Assembly: GCF_037996645.1 (NCBI RefSeq)
Contig: NZ_JBBMXV010000002.1
Location: forward strand, 248,001 to 312,000
Origin: Halalkalicoccus tibetensis
GTDB lineage: Archaea > Halobacteriota > Halobacteria > Halobacteriales > Halalkalicoccaceae
Length of the DNA stretch: 64,000 nt
Reading direction: 5' to 3'
A model generated the notes under the pieces. It did no database searches, had not been told where the DNA came from, and saw nothing but the letters and a program-made list of their open reading frames with translations. Of this stretch, positions 1 through 8,738 are shown in pieces (the first letter of the stretch is position 1; the number at the start of each line of letters is the position of its first letter). The position numbers and the translations under genes are program-made.

Positions 1-1122
1 GGCATCACAACTACACACCTATCGAATCATGGATGTTGGCGCACATCTACCGCGAGATTAACGGGTGGTCAATTAAACGAACTGCGGATCGGTTCGCTGG
101 AGAGCGCGATCTCCCGCAGATGCTCGGTTTCTTCGACGAAGGACCAGTCAAGGGCGATCCCGGTGACCCGCCAAGCTACACGCAGTTGCGGGACATGTGG
201 GAAGAGAACTTCACCGCGCGCCACCGTGGAGCGGTGAAGGTTGTTGCCGAGCGACTGGTCGAGTACTGCCGGAACAACGGAATTTCCCGCGCCTGAAGAC
301 GTATTCAGGCTGGATAAAGATGTAGAAGTCGAAGATCCACACGAAGATCACCCGACCGTTCGGGAGCTGACGATCAACAAGACGGCGGACGTGTGGGAGC
401 ACATCCGACCGCTCGTTCTCAAACACTGGTATCTGAAACGCCATCACAACTGGCAGATCCCCGAGCACCAGTTCTTCGACGCGCACGCCGCTCTCGGCGC
501 GGATAGCGACGATGTCTATCCCGAGTCCGCCCTCGGGAACTACTAAGCGAAAGGCGTCATCGAGGACGCGCACCACCCTTCGACCCACCGCCGCGAACTA
601 TCGAAGCTAACCGTCGAAGAAATCCGAGAGCTGCACCGAGCGGTAGTGAGAGACCTGATAGCAGAGGCACGGCGTGAGGGTGAACTCGTGGGGAAGATGA
701 CGCTCGCTATCGACGAGACGAAGGGCCACCCGTGGACGGGCGAGATCGAGCGCGACGAGGACGGTAACAACATCGATCCGTGGCGTCTCGGCTACGCGAA
801 CGACAACGACACGCGGACACAGTATTACTACAAGTGGGCGGCAATTCAGGTCGTTGGCTTCGACATCCCCATCGTCCTCGATGCACTCCCCGTCAAGCGC
901 AGAATGACGAAAGGCGAGATCGTGGACGATCTCCTCTCGTCCGCCACCGAGCTGCTCGATGAGGTTGAACTCGTCCTGATGGATGGTGGCTTCGATTCCG
1001 AGGCCTCGAAGAACAACGTTGAGAAGAACGGGGCGCTGTACGTCAATCGGAAGAGCCGAGACAAGGACGATAAGCGCCGAATGCGAGAGATGTGGGTGGA
1101 ATCAAAAAGGGGATTATATATC
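1..1122 (+). pseudogene. decayed DDE transposase (ISH3/IS4-like)
   Basis: Remnant of an insertion-sequence transposase that runs in from beyond the left edge. The first part reads in one frame to about position 290. The match then continues one frame over, so there is a frameshift near 278-290. A TAA at 544-546 interrupts that second frame, and translation-like sequence continues without a break to about 1120. The 646-1120 part looks like the catalytic core: AIDETK near the first Asp, YYYKWAAIQVVG, and LMDGGFDSE near the second Asp. The 3' end with the last catalytic Glu is missing. The sequence runs straight into the 3' end of the RIO2 kinase gene. No terminal inverted repeats were recognised. 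The family is judged from motif pattern only; that the copy is broken is clear. Confidence 0.8.
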
Positions 1123-1134
1123 GCCGTATGGGGT

Positions 1135-2040
1135 TCATTCGAGGTCGGCGAGCCGTTCGAACGAACCGTCGCGAACGGCGGCCACGAGTTCGTTCTCGTC
1201 GATCTCGGGAACCTGGCCGGGGTATTTGCGCTCGAAGTAGCCGAAGAGGTTCCGGACGTCACGCGCGAGGAACTCCTCGGCGTTCTCGTGGTCGGCGGGG
1301 ACGGCCTGTGGCCAGTCGAAGACCGTGATCCCGTCCTCGGCGACGAAGACGTTGTACTGGCTCATGTCGGCGTGGACGTAGCCCATCTCGTAGGCCGTCG
1401 TCAGCTCCCGGAGGATCATGTCGAGGATCGGGCGGACCTGTTCGGTCTCGAGTTTCGTCCGCGAGAGCTCGACCCCGTCGATCCGCTCCATGATCAGCGC
1501 GTGGCGGTTCTGATCCTCCGGACGCGGGACCGAGACGTCGGGATAGAGCGCCTCGAGGGCATCGTACTCGCGTTCGGCGGCCTTTCGTGCGGTGTAGAAC
1601 CACGAGAGGTGCTCCTTCTCGGAGGTGTAATCGCGCTCGCGGCGGACCTCCCGGAAGTTCGTATAGCCCTCCCGGTGGAACTTCAGGGCCATCGGCCGGT
1701 AGGACTGGACCTCGAAGACGTCGCTCTCCTTGCCGACCCCGAGGGGGACGCCGAACCCCTCGATGGTGTCGCGCTCCGCGAACGTCCGCAGCGCGAGCGC
1801 GTCGTAGCCGTCCATCCGCAGGCGGATCCCCTCGTACTGGATCGTCTTTCGTTCGACCAGCCCCCGATCGAGACAGCGCTCCAGTCGGAAATCGACCTCC
1901 TCGGGGGTGAGCCGGGAGAACTGCGGGAGCTTCCCGCGGTTCACCCACTCGCTGAAACGCATGCCGTGTTCGACGCCCGAGAGCAGGTGGAAGTCCTCGG
2001 GGTCGAGCTCCTGCATGACGCTCGCGACGTTCCGTGCCAT
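1135..2040 (-). CDS. rio2: RIO2-type serine/threonine protein kinase
   Basis: Atypical kinase/ATPase of the RIO2 family, which in archaea and eukaryotes acts in late maturation of the small ribosomal subunit. The 301-residue protein has the N-terminal winged helix (about 1-85), then a RIO kinase domain. It shows a glycine-rich loop at 98-104, the ATP-binding Lys120 in MALKF, the catalytic Asp225 in YVHADMSQYN, and the metal-binding Asp242 in VFDWPQ. The ATG at 2040 begins the conserved domain directly. A TATA-like TTTATATG lies about 45 bases upstream at 2083-2090. The stop codon lies about a dozen bases from the end of the transposase remnant, yet the C-terminal region looks complete in length. 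Confidence 0.95.
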   Translation of the reverse strand: MARNVASVMQELDPEDFHLLSGVEHGMRFSEWVNRGKLPQFSRLTPEEVDFRLERCLDRGLVERKTIQYEGIRLRMDGYDALALRTFAERDTIEGFGVPLGVGKESDVFEVQSYRPMALKFHREGYTNFREVRRERDYTSEKEHLSWFYTARKAAEREYDALEALYPDVSVPRPEDQNRHALIMERIDGVELSRTKLETEQVRPILDMILRELTTAYEMGYVHADMSQYNVFVAEDGITVFDWPQAVPADHENAEEFLARDVRNLFGYFERKYPGQVPEIDENELVAAVRDGSFERLADLE

Positions 2041-2172
2041 TGCCCGTGATAGGGCGGACGGCGGTAAAAGCCCCGCGAGGCGGCATATAAATCTCATGTG
2101 GCGATAGGAAATGGCCAGCCCGGTCGACGATCCCGACCAGGAACTGAAGCCACCGGGCGGCGAAGTGGGGGT

Positions 2173-2787
2173 GTGAGCGACGAACACCCGGTCTTCGCGG
2201 CGCTGTACGACCCGCTGACGAGAATCGCCGAACACCGGCTTCGCCCCCATCGCGAGTGGCTCGTCGAGGACATATCGGGGCGCGTGCTCGATCTGGGGTG
2301 TGGGACCGGCGCGATGTTCCCCTACCTCTGTCGGGGGGGGATCGACCTCCACGCGCTCGATCCCGATCCCCACATGCTGGCGCGGGCCGAGGAGCGCGCC
2401 GCGGCGCTCGACTGTCCAATAGAGCTCCACGAGGGGTATGCGGAAACGCTACCGTATCCCGACGACCACTTCGACGGGGTGGTCGTCTCGCTGGTGCTCT
2501 GTAGCGTCGACAGTGTCGAGGAGAGCGTCGCCGAGATCGCACGGGTCCTCGCGCCGGGCGGGGAGTGTCGCTTCCTCGAGCACGTCCGCGCGGAGGGATG
2601 GCGAGCCGAGTTTCAGGAGCGGCTGACCCCCTGCTGGCGCCATCTCGCGGGGGGCTGTCGGCTGGACCGCGAGACGCCGCGTGCGTTCGTCGCGGAGCCG
2701 AGGCTGGGGGTCGAGCGGCTCCAGCGGGTCCCGGTCGGCGTGACCCCCGTTTCTCCGATCCTTCGGGGGCGAGCCGTTCGGGAGTAA
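2173..2787 (+). CDS. class I SAM-dependent methyltransferase (UbiE-like)
   Basis: Small soluble methyltransferase of about 204 residues. Motif I is VLDLGCGTG at residues 38-46, followed by the acidic residue after strand 2 (HALDPDP) and a post-motif LAPGG that matches UbiE/COQ5-type enzymes. The substrate cannot be told from sequence. The start chosen is GTG at 2173, just before the first conserved helix. An upstream in-frame start would add an Arg/Gly-rich stretch unlike the family. The gene is divergent from rio2 and shares a short promoter region with it. The C-terminus is rich in Arg but carries no extra domain. Confidence 0.75.
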   Translation: MSDEHPVFAALYDPLTRIAEHRLRPHREWLVEDISGRVLDLGCGTGAMFPYLCRGGIDLHALDPDPHMLARAEERAAALDCPIELHEGYAETLPYPDDHFDGVVVSLVLCSVDSVEESVAEIARVLAPGGECRFLEHVRAEGWRAEFQERLTPCWRHLAGGCRLDRETPRAFVAEPRLGVERLQRVPVGVTPVSPILRGRAVRE

Positions 2788-2838
2788 CCGGAACGTCCTT
2801 CTACCGTCGTCCTCTCCGTACATGAAACGATCCCTCCC

Positions 2839-3591
2839 ATGACGACGGATGAAACGGCAGCAGTCGACGCGTTGGAGAGCCTCGGTCTCTCGAACTACGA
2901 GGCCAAAGTATTCATCGCCCTACAGACCCTAGGGACGGGGACCGCGCGCGACGTCTACCGCGTCTCCGAGATACCACGATCGCAGGTGTACGGCGCCGCC
3001 GAGAACCTCGCCGAGCGCGGACTGATCGAGGTCCAGCACTCGACGCCGATGCAGTACCGGCCCGTGAGCCTCGAGGAGGCCGAGGGGCTCCTCGCCGAGC
3101 GGTTCGAGGAACAACGCACCGAGGCGTTCGACTACCTCGAGTCGGTCCGCGAGCACGACCCGGGCGGCGAGGAGCGCGAGGACATCTGGTCGGTCAACGG
3201 CGTCGAGCACGTCGACGACCGGATCGAACACCTGATCAGGGACGCCGACCACCGGGTCGTCTTCGGGGCGGGTTCGACGGACCTCGTGAGTACGTCGCTC
3301 CGCGAGGCGCTCTCGGAGGCCATCGAGCGCGGCGTCGAGGTGGCGGTCGTCAGCGACAGTCCCGAGGTCCGGGCGCTGTTCGAGGACGGGCCGATCACGG
3401 TCCACGCCTCGCCCGAGAACCTGCGAAACGAGCGGGCCGCGCGGATGACCGTCGTCGACGACCGGGCGGTGTTGTTGAGCGTGCGCGGGGACGGCGACGA
3501 GCGGGAGGCGGCCTTCTGGAGCGAGTCGAGCGGCTTCGCGACCGTGCTCGTCGAGATCCTCACCGGCTGGCTCGAGACGACCGTCGAGTGA
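2839..3591 (+). CDS. TrmB family transcriptional regulator
   Basis: Protein of 250 residues with an N-terminal TrmB winged helix (about 10-80; LGLSNYEAKVFIALQ and the recognition region IPRSQVYGAAENL). The C-terminal domain (about 110-250) is like the regulatory domain of haloarchaeal TrmB-like proteins that resembles a phospholipase D fold. It lacks an HKD catalytic motif, so it is probably a sensor rather than an enzyme. The effector is unknown. The gene stands alone, with no sugar operon beside it, so its targets are likely elsewhere. Confidence 0.85.
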   Translation: MTTDETAAVDALESLGLSNYEAKVFIALQTLGTGTARDVYRVSEIPRSQVYGAAENLAERGLIEVQHSTPMQYRPVSLEEAEGLLAERFEEQRTEAFDYLESVREHDPGGEEREDIWSVNGVEHVDDRIEHLIRDADHRVVFGAGSTDLVSTSLREALSEAIERGVEVAVVSDSPEVRALFEDGPITVHASPENLRNERAARMTVVDDRAVLLSVRGDGDEREAAFWSESSGFATVLVEILTGWLETTVE

Positions 3592-3600
3592 TCCGAAGGG

Positions 3601-3607
3601 CTTAAAC
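3601..3607 (+). promoter_or_regulatory. TATA box of rpl15e
   Basis: CTTAAAC resembles haloarchaeal TATA boxes and lies right after the trmB-like stop codon. It would place the transcription start near 3630 and leave a leader of about 115 bases before the L15e ATG, which is long for a haloarchaeal mRNA. A second AT-rich patch, GTATAT near 3618-3624, could serve instead. Confidence 0.4.
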
Positions 3608-3659
3608 GCCGTTCGGCGGTATATCCGGCAACTCGCTGGGGAACGGGCACCAGCGGGCA

Positions 3660-3689
3660 CCCGTGAGACGCGCTTCGCGCGGACACGGG
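3660..3689 (+). repeat. two-step hairpin in the L15e leader
   Basis: Outer arms CCCGTG (3660-3665) and CACGGG (3684-3689) are perfect complements. Inside them GCGC (3670-3673) and GCGC (3677-3680) close a TTC loop. The structure sits in the predicted 5' leader of the ribosomal protein L15e gene, about 55 bases before its ATG. It could be a regulatory leader or simply GC-rich structure. Confidence 0.5.
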
Positions 3690-3743
3690 CCGGTATGTGG
3701 TCCACGAACGGACTGAACCACTCGACGCCCGTGGTGATAACCC

Positions 3744-4316
3744 ATGGCAAAGAGCTTCTACTCACACATCCGCGAGGCATGGAAGAACCCCAAGGAGGGG
3801 GCGCTGGGCGAGCTCCAGTGGCAGCGAAAACAGGAGTGGCGCGAGCAGGGCGCCATCGAGCGCATCGAGCGCCCGACGCGCCTCGACCGCGCGCGCGAGC
3901 TGGGCTACAAGGCAAAGCAGGGCATCGTCCTCGCACGCGTCAGCGTGCGCAAGGGCACCGCCCGAAAGCAGCGCCACAAGGCCGGGCGCCGGTCGAAGCG
4001 CCAGGGCGTCAACCGCGTCACGCGCGATAAGAACCTCCAGCGCGTCGCCGAGGAACGTGCGACCCGCAAGTTCCGCAACCTTCGAGTCCTGAACTCCTAC
4101 TCGGTGGGCCAGGACGGCTCCCAGAAGTGGTTCGAAGTGATCCTCGTCGACCCCGAGCACCCCGCGATCGAGAACGACGACGACCTGAACTGGATCTGTG
4201 GCGGCAGCCACGAGGGCCGCGCGCTGCGCGGCCTGACGAGCGCCGGCCAGCAGAACCGCGGGCTCGGCACGAAGGGGAAGGGCACGGAGCACACCCGCCC
4301 GAGCCGCGACCGCTAA
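3744..4316 (+). CDS. rpl15e: 50S ribosomal protein L15e
   Basis: Large-subunit ribosomal protein found in archaea and eukaryotes. The 190 residues begin MAKSFYSHIREAWKNP and end in the basic GTEHTRPSRDR tail, and the length agrees with the family. The many Arg/Lys residues set it apart from its acidic neighbours, as expected for an rRNA-binding protein. It follows a leader with a hairpin and is not within a ribosomal operon. The downstream gene ubaA starts 52 bases later and may be transcribed with it. Confidence 0.98.
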   Translation: MAKSFYSHIREAWKNPKEGALGELQWQRKQEWREQGAIERIERPTRLDRARELGYKAKQGIVLARVSVRKGTARKQRHKAGRRSKRQGVNRVTRDKNLQRVAEERATRKFRNLRVLNSYSVGQDGSQKWFEVILVDPEHPAIENDDDLNWICGGSHEGRALRGLTSAGQQNRGLGTKGKGTEHTRPSRDR

Positions 4317-4368
4317 CGTTCGGTACTTCTTGCCACGCGCTTATTAACGATCGTACCCGACTAGCGGT

Positions 4369-5202
4369 ATGGCCGACCTCTCGCTCGATCCCACGCAGCT
4401 CGACCGGTACTCCAGACACATCATCATGGACGAGATCGGCCCCGAGGGCCAGGCGAAGCTGCTCGATTCCCGCGTGCTCGTCGTCGGTGCCGGTGGACTC
4501 GGCTCGCCGATCATCCAGTATCTCGCGGCCGCCGGAATCGGAACCCTCGGAATCGCCGACGACGACAGCGTCGAGCGTTCGAACCTCCAGCGCCAGATCG
4601 TCCACGGCGACGCCGACGTCGGCGAGCCGAAAGTCGAGTCGGCGGAACGGTACGTCGAGCGGCTCAACCCCGACATCACCGTCGAGACCCACGAGATCCG
4701 GGTCGAGCCCGGAAACGTCGAGGAGCTGATCGCCGACTACGACGTGGTCGTCGACGGCTCGGACAACTTCAGGACCCGGTACCTCGTCAACGACGCCTGC
4801 ACCCTCTCGAACACGCCCTTCTCCCACGGCGCGATCTACAAGTTCGAGGGCCAGGCGATCACGTTCCCCGCGGGAGAGGGCGAGGAGCGAGGCCCCTGCT
4901 ACCGGTGTCTCTTCCCGGAGGCCCCGCCCGAGGACGCGGTCGCGGACTGTGCGACCACGGGCGTTCTGGGGGTCCTCCCGGGCACCCTTGGCTGCATCCA
5001 GGCGACGGAGGCGATGAAGCTGGTTCTGGGGTTCGGCGAACCCTTGGAGGGGCGGCTGCTGATCTACGACGCCGCCGACATGAGCTTCGAGGAGGTCCCG
5101 GTGAGGAAGAACCCCGACTGCCCGGTCTGTGGCGAGGACCCCATCGACTCGATCGAGGACGTCGAGTACGCCGCGGAGGGCTGTCGGGTCAGCGCGGACT
5201 GA
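4369..5202 (+). CDS. ubaA: E1-like SAMP-activating enzyme UbaA (MoeB/ThiF family)
   Basis: Adenylates the C-terminal glycine of ubiquitin-like SAMP proteins, for protein conjugation and for sulfur transfer in tRNA thiolation and molybdopterin synthesis. The 277-residue protein shows the nucleotide-binding GAGGLGSP at 40-47. Zinc ligands are Cys177/Cys180 and Cys251/Cys254. The conserved active-site Cys194 lies in DCATTGVLG. There is no C-terminal rhodanese domain, as in haloarchaeal homologues; a separate rhodanese-family protein is encoded at 38709-39596. Its last 14 bases overlap the 3' end of the convergent Tat protein gene. Confidence 0.93.
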   Translation: MADLSLDPTQLDRYSRHIIMDEIGPEGQAKLLDSRVLVVGAGGLGSPIIQYLAAAGIGTLGIADDDSVERSNLQRQIVHGDADVGEPKVESAERYVERLNPDITVETHEIRVEPGNVEELIADYDVVVDGSDNFRTRYLVNDACTLSNTPFSHGAIYKFEGQAITFPAGEGEERGPCYRCLFPEAPPEDAVADCATTGVLGVLPGTLGCIQATEAMKLVLGFGEPLEGRLLIYDAADMSFEEVPVRKNPDCPVCGEDPIDSIEDVEYAAEGCRVSAD

Positions 5203-5986
5203 CTCGGGCGAACAGCTCGGGGTCGTAGTCGGCCGTGAGCACCTCGAAGGGCGCGCCGGCGTTGGCCTCGTCGTCGTTGACCTCGTCGGCGTTGAACCGG
5301 AAGGCCAGCTCCAGGCGCTCGGCGATCGCGTTCAGGTTGTCGGTCTCGTCGAGCCCGCGGAAGTTCGCCTGGTCGTGGAGGAACAGCGCGCCGCCCCGGT
5401 CGACGAACGCCGCGAGCGCGTCGAGCTCCACGGGGTCGAACGCGCGCGGCGGGGTCGTGATCACGAGGCCGTCCGCGTCGGCGAGGGTCGCCCCGTCGAT
5501 CGCGTCGGCGGGCTCGACTCCGTAGCCCTCGTCCTCGGCGAGACCCCGGAAGCGCTCGAACGCGTCGAGCGACCAGTACTGCTCGTGGGAGCCGTCCCAG
5601 CGCACCCGATCGCCGTCGATGAGCGCGTCCCACAGTGAGAGCAGCGCCCGGCCGTTCGCGTCGGCGTAGGTCGCGTGGCCGCCCTGTTTTGCGGGGTCGG
5701 CGGCGAGCATCGACCCGATCCCGGCGACCCGCCCGTCGACCGAGACCAGCGGGATCCGTCCGTCGTACCGTACGGGCTCGCTCCGGCCGACGTCGACGTT
5801 GTAGGCGGTGGGCTCGGCCCAGAGGGCGACGACCGAGTCGTCGGTTAGCGGAGCGCCGCCGGCGTCGAGCTGGCTCGCCGGCGAGTACATCCGCACTGGA
5901 GGACGGGTGGAAGGAGTGGCGGTGGCGACCCCGGACGTGATGCCGAGGGTCGCCCCGGCGGTCGCGAGGAACGTGCGTCGATCCAT
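5189..5986 (-). CDS. Tat-exported protein with DUF4350/GATase-like fold
   Basis: Secreted protein of about 265 residues. The Tat signal MDRRTFLATAGATLGITS at the N-terminus decides the start at 5986; an in-frame codon nine residues earlier is less likely. The middle region contains DGLVITTPPRAFDPVELDALAAF followed by VDRGGALFLHDQ. This pattern fits the DUF4350 / class-I-glutamine-amidotransferase-like fold, in which a strand and glycine-rich turn form a non-catalytic binding domain. No lipobox Cys follows the signal. The function is unknown. The gene is convergent with ubaA and overlaps it by 14 bases. Confidence 0.65.
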   Translation of the reverse strand: MDRRTFLATAGATLGITSGVATATPSTRPPVRMYSPASQLDAGGAPLTDDSVVALWAEPTAYNVDVGRSEPVRYDGRIPLVSVDGRVAGIGSMLAADPAKQGGHATYADANGRALLSLWDALIDGDRVRWDGSHEQYWSLDAFERFRGLAEDEGYGVEPADAIDGATLADADGLVITTPPRAFDPVELDALAAFVDRGGALFLHDQANFRGLDETDNLNAIAERLELAFRFNADEVNDDEANAGAPFEVLTADYDPELFARVSPR

Positions 5987-6101
5987 GGACGACCCATTCC
6001 CCGACCCGGGCATATACTTTCAGGTAACTCTAGTATAGAAATTATGTTCGAACCGGGGCCGTAGGCGGAACCGCTTTGGGTCGGTCGACGATAGATCGAC
6101 C

Positions 6102-6911
6102 ATGAAGCGCACGGAACGGGAGTGGCGGCTCGTCCGCGAGGAGGCGTGGGAGGGGCCGACGAACATGGCGCTGGACGAGGTCGCGGCGGCGACGGCCGCG
6201 GCGGGCGGCCCGCGGACGGTGCGGGTCTACCGATGGGAGCCGAGCACACTCTCGCTTGGTTACCACCAGGATTCCCATACCGTCGATTGGGAGTTCTGCG
6301 AGCGCGAGGGCATCTCGGTCACCCGGCGACCCACCGGCGGCGGCGGGATCTATCACGATTTGCACGGCGACATCTCCTATACGATCGTCGCGCCGGCCGA
6401 CGAACTGCCCGGGAACCTGATGGAGAGCTACGAGCTGCTCTGTGAGCCGATCCTCGCTGCCTTCGACCGGCTGGGCGTCGAGGCGGGGTTCGCCGAGGAG
6501 CCCCAGCCCGAGATCCACCGGCCAGCCTGCTACCTGCGGGAGCTGCACCCGGCCCACGACGTGGTCGCGGGCGGGAAGAAGATCAGCGGGAACGCCCAGT
6601 ACCGCCGGAAGGACGCCGTCATCCAGCACGGCTCGGTCACGTTCGAGTCGCTGCCCGAACGCCACCTCTCGACCTTCTCGAACCCCGAAACGACCCCCGA
6701 GGAGTTCTCGGATCGGGTGACGAGCCTGCGCGAACAAGGGGTCGAGGACCGCGAGGCGGCCGTCGAAGCGTTCGAGGGCGCTCTGAAGGAGTGGGCCGGC
6801 GCCGAGGAGGGGTCGTGGAGCGACGAGGAGCTCCAGGACGCCCGCGAGCGCGCCGACGGGAAGTTCGCGAGCGAGGCGTGGAACCGGGACGGAGACGATC
6901 CGCTCGACTGA
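6102..6911 (+). CDS. lplA: lipoate-protein ligase A family protein
   Basis: Member of the biotin/lipoate protein ligase fold, which transfers lipoate or octanoate to the lysine of 2-oxoacid dehydrogenase E2 or glycine-cleavage H protein. It has 269 residues with the hallmark RRPTGGGGIYHD at 75-86 and the catalytic lysine region GGKKISGNAQYR at 158-168. LplA enzymes often need a second subunit, LplB, for adenylation. The next gene encodes a DUF371 protein rather than an LplB, so the C-terminal 80 residues here may replace it or the partner lies elsewhere. The gene heads a short co-directional run with DUF371 and nth. Confidence 0.85.
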   Translation: MKRTEREWRLVREEAWEGPTNMALDEVAAATAAAGGPRTVRVYRWEPSTLSLGYHQDSHTVDWEFCEREGISVTRRPTGGGGIYHDLHGDISYTIVAPADELPGNLMESYELLCEPILAAFDRLGVEAGFAEEPQPEIHRPACYLRELHPAHDVVAGGKKISGNAQYRRKDAVIQHGSVTFESLPERHLSTFSNPETTPEEFSDRVTSLREQGVEDREAAVEAFEGALKEWAGAEEGSWSDEELQDARERADGKFASEAWNRDGDDPLD

Positions 6912-6936
6912 AAGCCCCCGGGCAGGGAGTGGGGAC

Positions 6937-7359
6937 ATGGAGGAAGTCGTCCACGCGAGAGGCCACGAGAACGTCAGCGCCGAGCACGCGAGCACCTTCG
7001 AGGTGACGACCGACGACTGGCTCACGCCCGCCGGCGACTGCATCCTCGCCGTCGAGGCCGACCGCGCGCCAGCCGACTTCGCCCCCGCGTTCGTCGAGGC
7101 CTGCCGGGACGCCGGGGCGAGGATCACGACCACCTTCGAGGCCGACGGGCACACGGAGGAGGTCGTCGGGCGGGGCCATCCCGACCTCGCCTTCGAGAGC
7201 GAGCGCAGCATGGTCGGGCGCACGAGCGAGTACGTCGACGAGCGGACGTTCGTGGTCGGTGCGGGGAAGGCGGCGGCGGGGTTCGACCGCGACCTGATCG
7301 AGGCGCTTTCGGCGGGTGCGGAGCTGACGGTCACGGTGCGTGTCGAGCCCGCCGAATAG
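6937..7359 (+). CDS. DUF371 family protein
   Basis: Archaeal protein of unknown function, 140 residues. It matches the DUF371 pattern: an opening EVVHARGHENVSAEH, a central TPAGDCILAV, then VVGRGHPDLAF and the closing TFVVGAGKAAAGFDRDLI. No catalytic motif can be claimed, although the conserved His residues in the two RGH motifs stand out. It lies 25 bases after the lipoate ligase gene and 37 bases before nth, so the three probably share a transcript. Confidence 0.85.
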   Translation: MEEVVHARGHENVSAEHASTFEVTTDDWLTPAGDCILAVEADRAPADFAPAFVEACRDAGARITTTFEADGHTEEVVGRGHPDLAFESERSMVGRTSEYVDERTFVVGAGKAAAGFDRDLIEALSAGAELTVTVRVEPAE

Positions 7360-7396
7360 ACGACGGTTTTTGTGCGATGGGGACCCAGAACCGGGT

Positions 7397-8203
7397 ATGA
7401 GCGATGAGTCGGAACCGGCCGAGAACATCAGCGGCGGCCCCGAGGGTGGCGGGATCGCGTCGGAGTTCGAGCCGAGCGAGGCGGCGACACGCGCGGAGGC
7501 CGTCGTCGACGTGCTGGGGGAGCTCTACTGGCAGAAGACGTACGGCGGACAGGACGCCTTCGAGTGTCTCGTGCGCACGATCCTGAGCCAGAACACGTCG
7601 GATAAGGCGAGCCAGCCGGCCCACGAGTCGCTGATGGAGCGGTACTCCAGTGGGGACTTAGTCGAGGCGCTCGCCGAGGCCCGTCAGGACGAACTCGCCG
7701 AAACGATCAGTTCGGCGGGGCTCTACAACCGGAAGTCGGAGGTGATGATCGCCGCCGCCGAGGAGATCCGCGAGGAGTTCGGCTCCGAGGAGGAGTTCGA
7801 CGCGTTCGTACGCGAGGGCGAGCCCGAGGCGGTACGCTCGCGTCTGTTGGAGATCGACGGCGTCGGGCCCAAAACGGCGGACTGCGTGTTGCTGTTTTCC
7901 GGTGGTCGGGGCGGCGTCTTCCCGGTCGACACCCACGTCCACCGGATCTACCGCCGGCTGGGGATCGCCCCGCCGAAGGCCGACCACGAGGGGGTCAGGG
8001 AGATCCTCGAGGAGGCGGTGCCCGCCGAGAAGTGCGGGTTCGGCCACACCGCGAGCATCCAGTTCGGTCGGGAGTACTGCTCGGCGCGAAAGCCCGCCTG
8101 CCTCGACGGTCCGGAGGCTTGCCCGATGTACGACCTCTGTGAGCGGATCGGGGTCGACGAGGTGGAGGAGTCCGTGGTCGACCCGGCCGAAGTCGAGTCG
8201 TAG
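7397..8203 (+). CDS. nth: endonuclease III (DNA glycosylase/AP lyase)
   Basis: Base-excision repair enzyme that removes oxidised pyrimidines and cleaves at abasic sites. The 268-residue protein has the helix-hairpin-helix LLEIDGVGPKTADCVLL with catalytic Lys159, then catalytic Asp178 in VDTHVHR. At the C-terminus are four Cys for a 4Fe-4S cluster: 228, 235, 242 and 248. The middle spacing is six residues, where the classical motif has two, so the cluster loop is four residues longer. ATG 7397 is chosen because the upstream extension covers promoter-like sequence. The gene is convergent with dsbB, with one base between the two stop codons. Confidence 0.93.
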   Translation: MSDESEPAENISGGPEGGGIASEFEPSEAATRAEAVVDVLGELYWQKTYGGQDAFECLVRTILSQNTSDKASQPAHESLMERYSSGDLVEALAEARQDELAETISSAGLYNRKSEVMIAAAEEIREEFGSEEEFDAFVREGEPEAVRSRLLEIDGVGPKTADCVLLFSGGRGGVFPVDTHVHRIYRRLGIAPPKADHEGVREILEEAVPAEKCGFGHTASIQFGREYCSARKPACLDGPEACPMYDLCERIGVDEVEESVVDPAEVES

Positions 8204-8204
8204 G

Positions 8205-8597
8205 TCAGCGTGCGGCGAGCACTGCCCCGATCACGAGGAGGAAGGCCGTGAGCGCCATGTTCGGGATCGAGAGCCCGAGCAGTTCGTACTGGATCGTCGT
8301 ACAGCCGCCGCCGACGGTGCAGGCCCCCTCGCCGACCCGCTGGATGGCCGAGTGGTAGGCAGCGACCGTCGCGCCCGGGATCGCGAGCGCCATCGCGGTC
8401 GGAGCGATCCTCGGGTTTCCTTCGAGCGCCGCGATCCCCAGTATGGGTACCAAGGGGTACATGAAGATCCGCTGGTACCAGCACAGCTCGCAGGGAACCA
8501 GCCCGAGGACCTCGCTGAAGTAGAGGCTGCCGGCGGTGGCGACCGCCGCGAGCAGGGTTCCGAGGGCGAGCCACTCCCGCGAGCCGAACCGGTGCAT
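8205..8597 (-). CDS. dsbB: DsbB-like disulfide bond formation protein
   Basis: Membrane protein of 130 residues with about four hydrophobic segments. It passes electrons from a periplasmic-type thiol oxidase to quinones. The hallmark first pair is CELCWYQR (Cys36, Cys39) just after the first helix. The second pair is Cys93 and Cys99 in an external loop with glycine between them. The start at 8597 gives a short cytoplasmic N-terminus before the first helix. It lies downstream of fttA in the same orientation, across a region carrying three strong inverted repeats. Confidence 0.9.
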   Translation of the reverse strand: MHRFGSREWLALGTLLAAVATAGSLYFSEVLGLVPCELCWYQRIFMYPLVPILGIAALEGNPRIAPTAMALAIPGATVAAYHSAIQRVGEGACTVGGGCTTIQYELLGLSIPNMALTAFLLVIGAVLAAR

Positions 8598-8683
8598 TGG
8601 ACCCGCTTCGCACCCCAGCGTGAGAACGGTTACGCTGCCGTTTGTCAATCAGGACAGAGAGCTCAGTTGCGGATGTGGTGGCC

Positions 8684-8712
8684 TCGCTTCCCGGCCGCTG
8701 GCCGCGAAGCGA
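8684..8712. repeat. inverted repeat 1 between dsbB and fttA
   Basis: Outer arms TCGCTTC (8684-8690) and GAAGCGA (8706-8712), inner arms CGGCC (8692-8696) and GGCCG (8700-8704), loop GCT. The only unpaired position is C8691 against C8705. It lies within the 226-base space between the two minus-strand genes. Confidence 0.75.
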
Positions 8713-8738
8713 ACGGGGAAGGGCTGGCGTCCTCAAGA

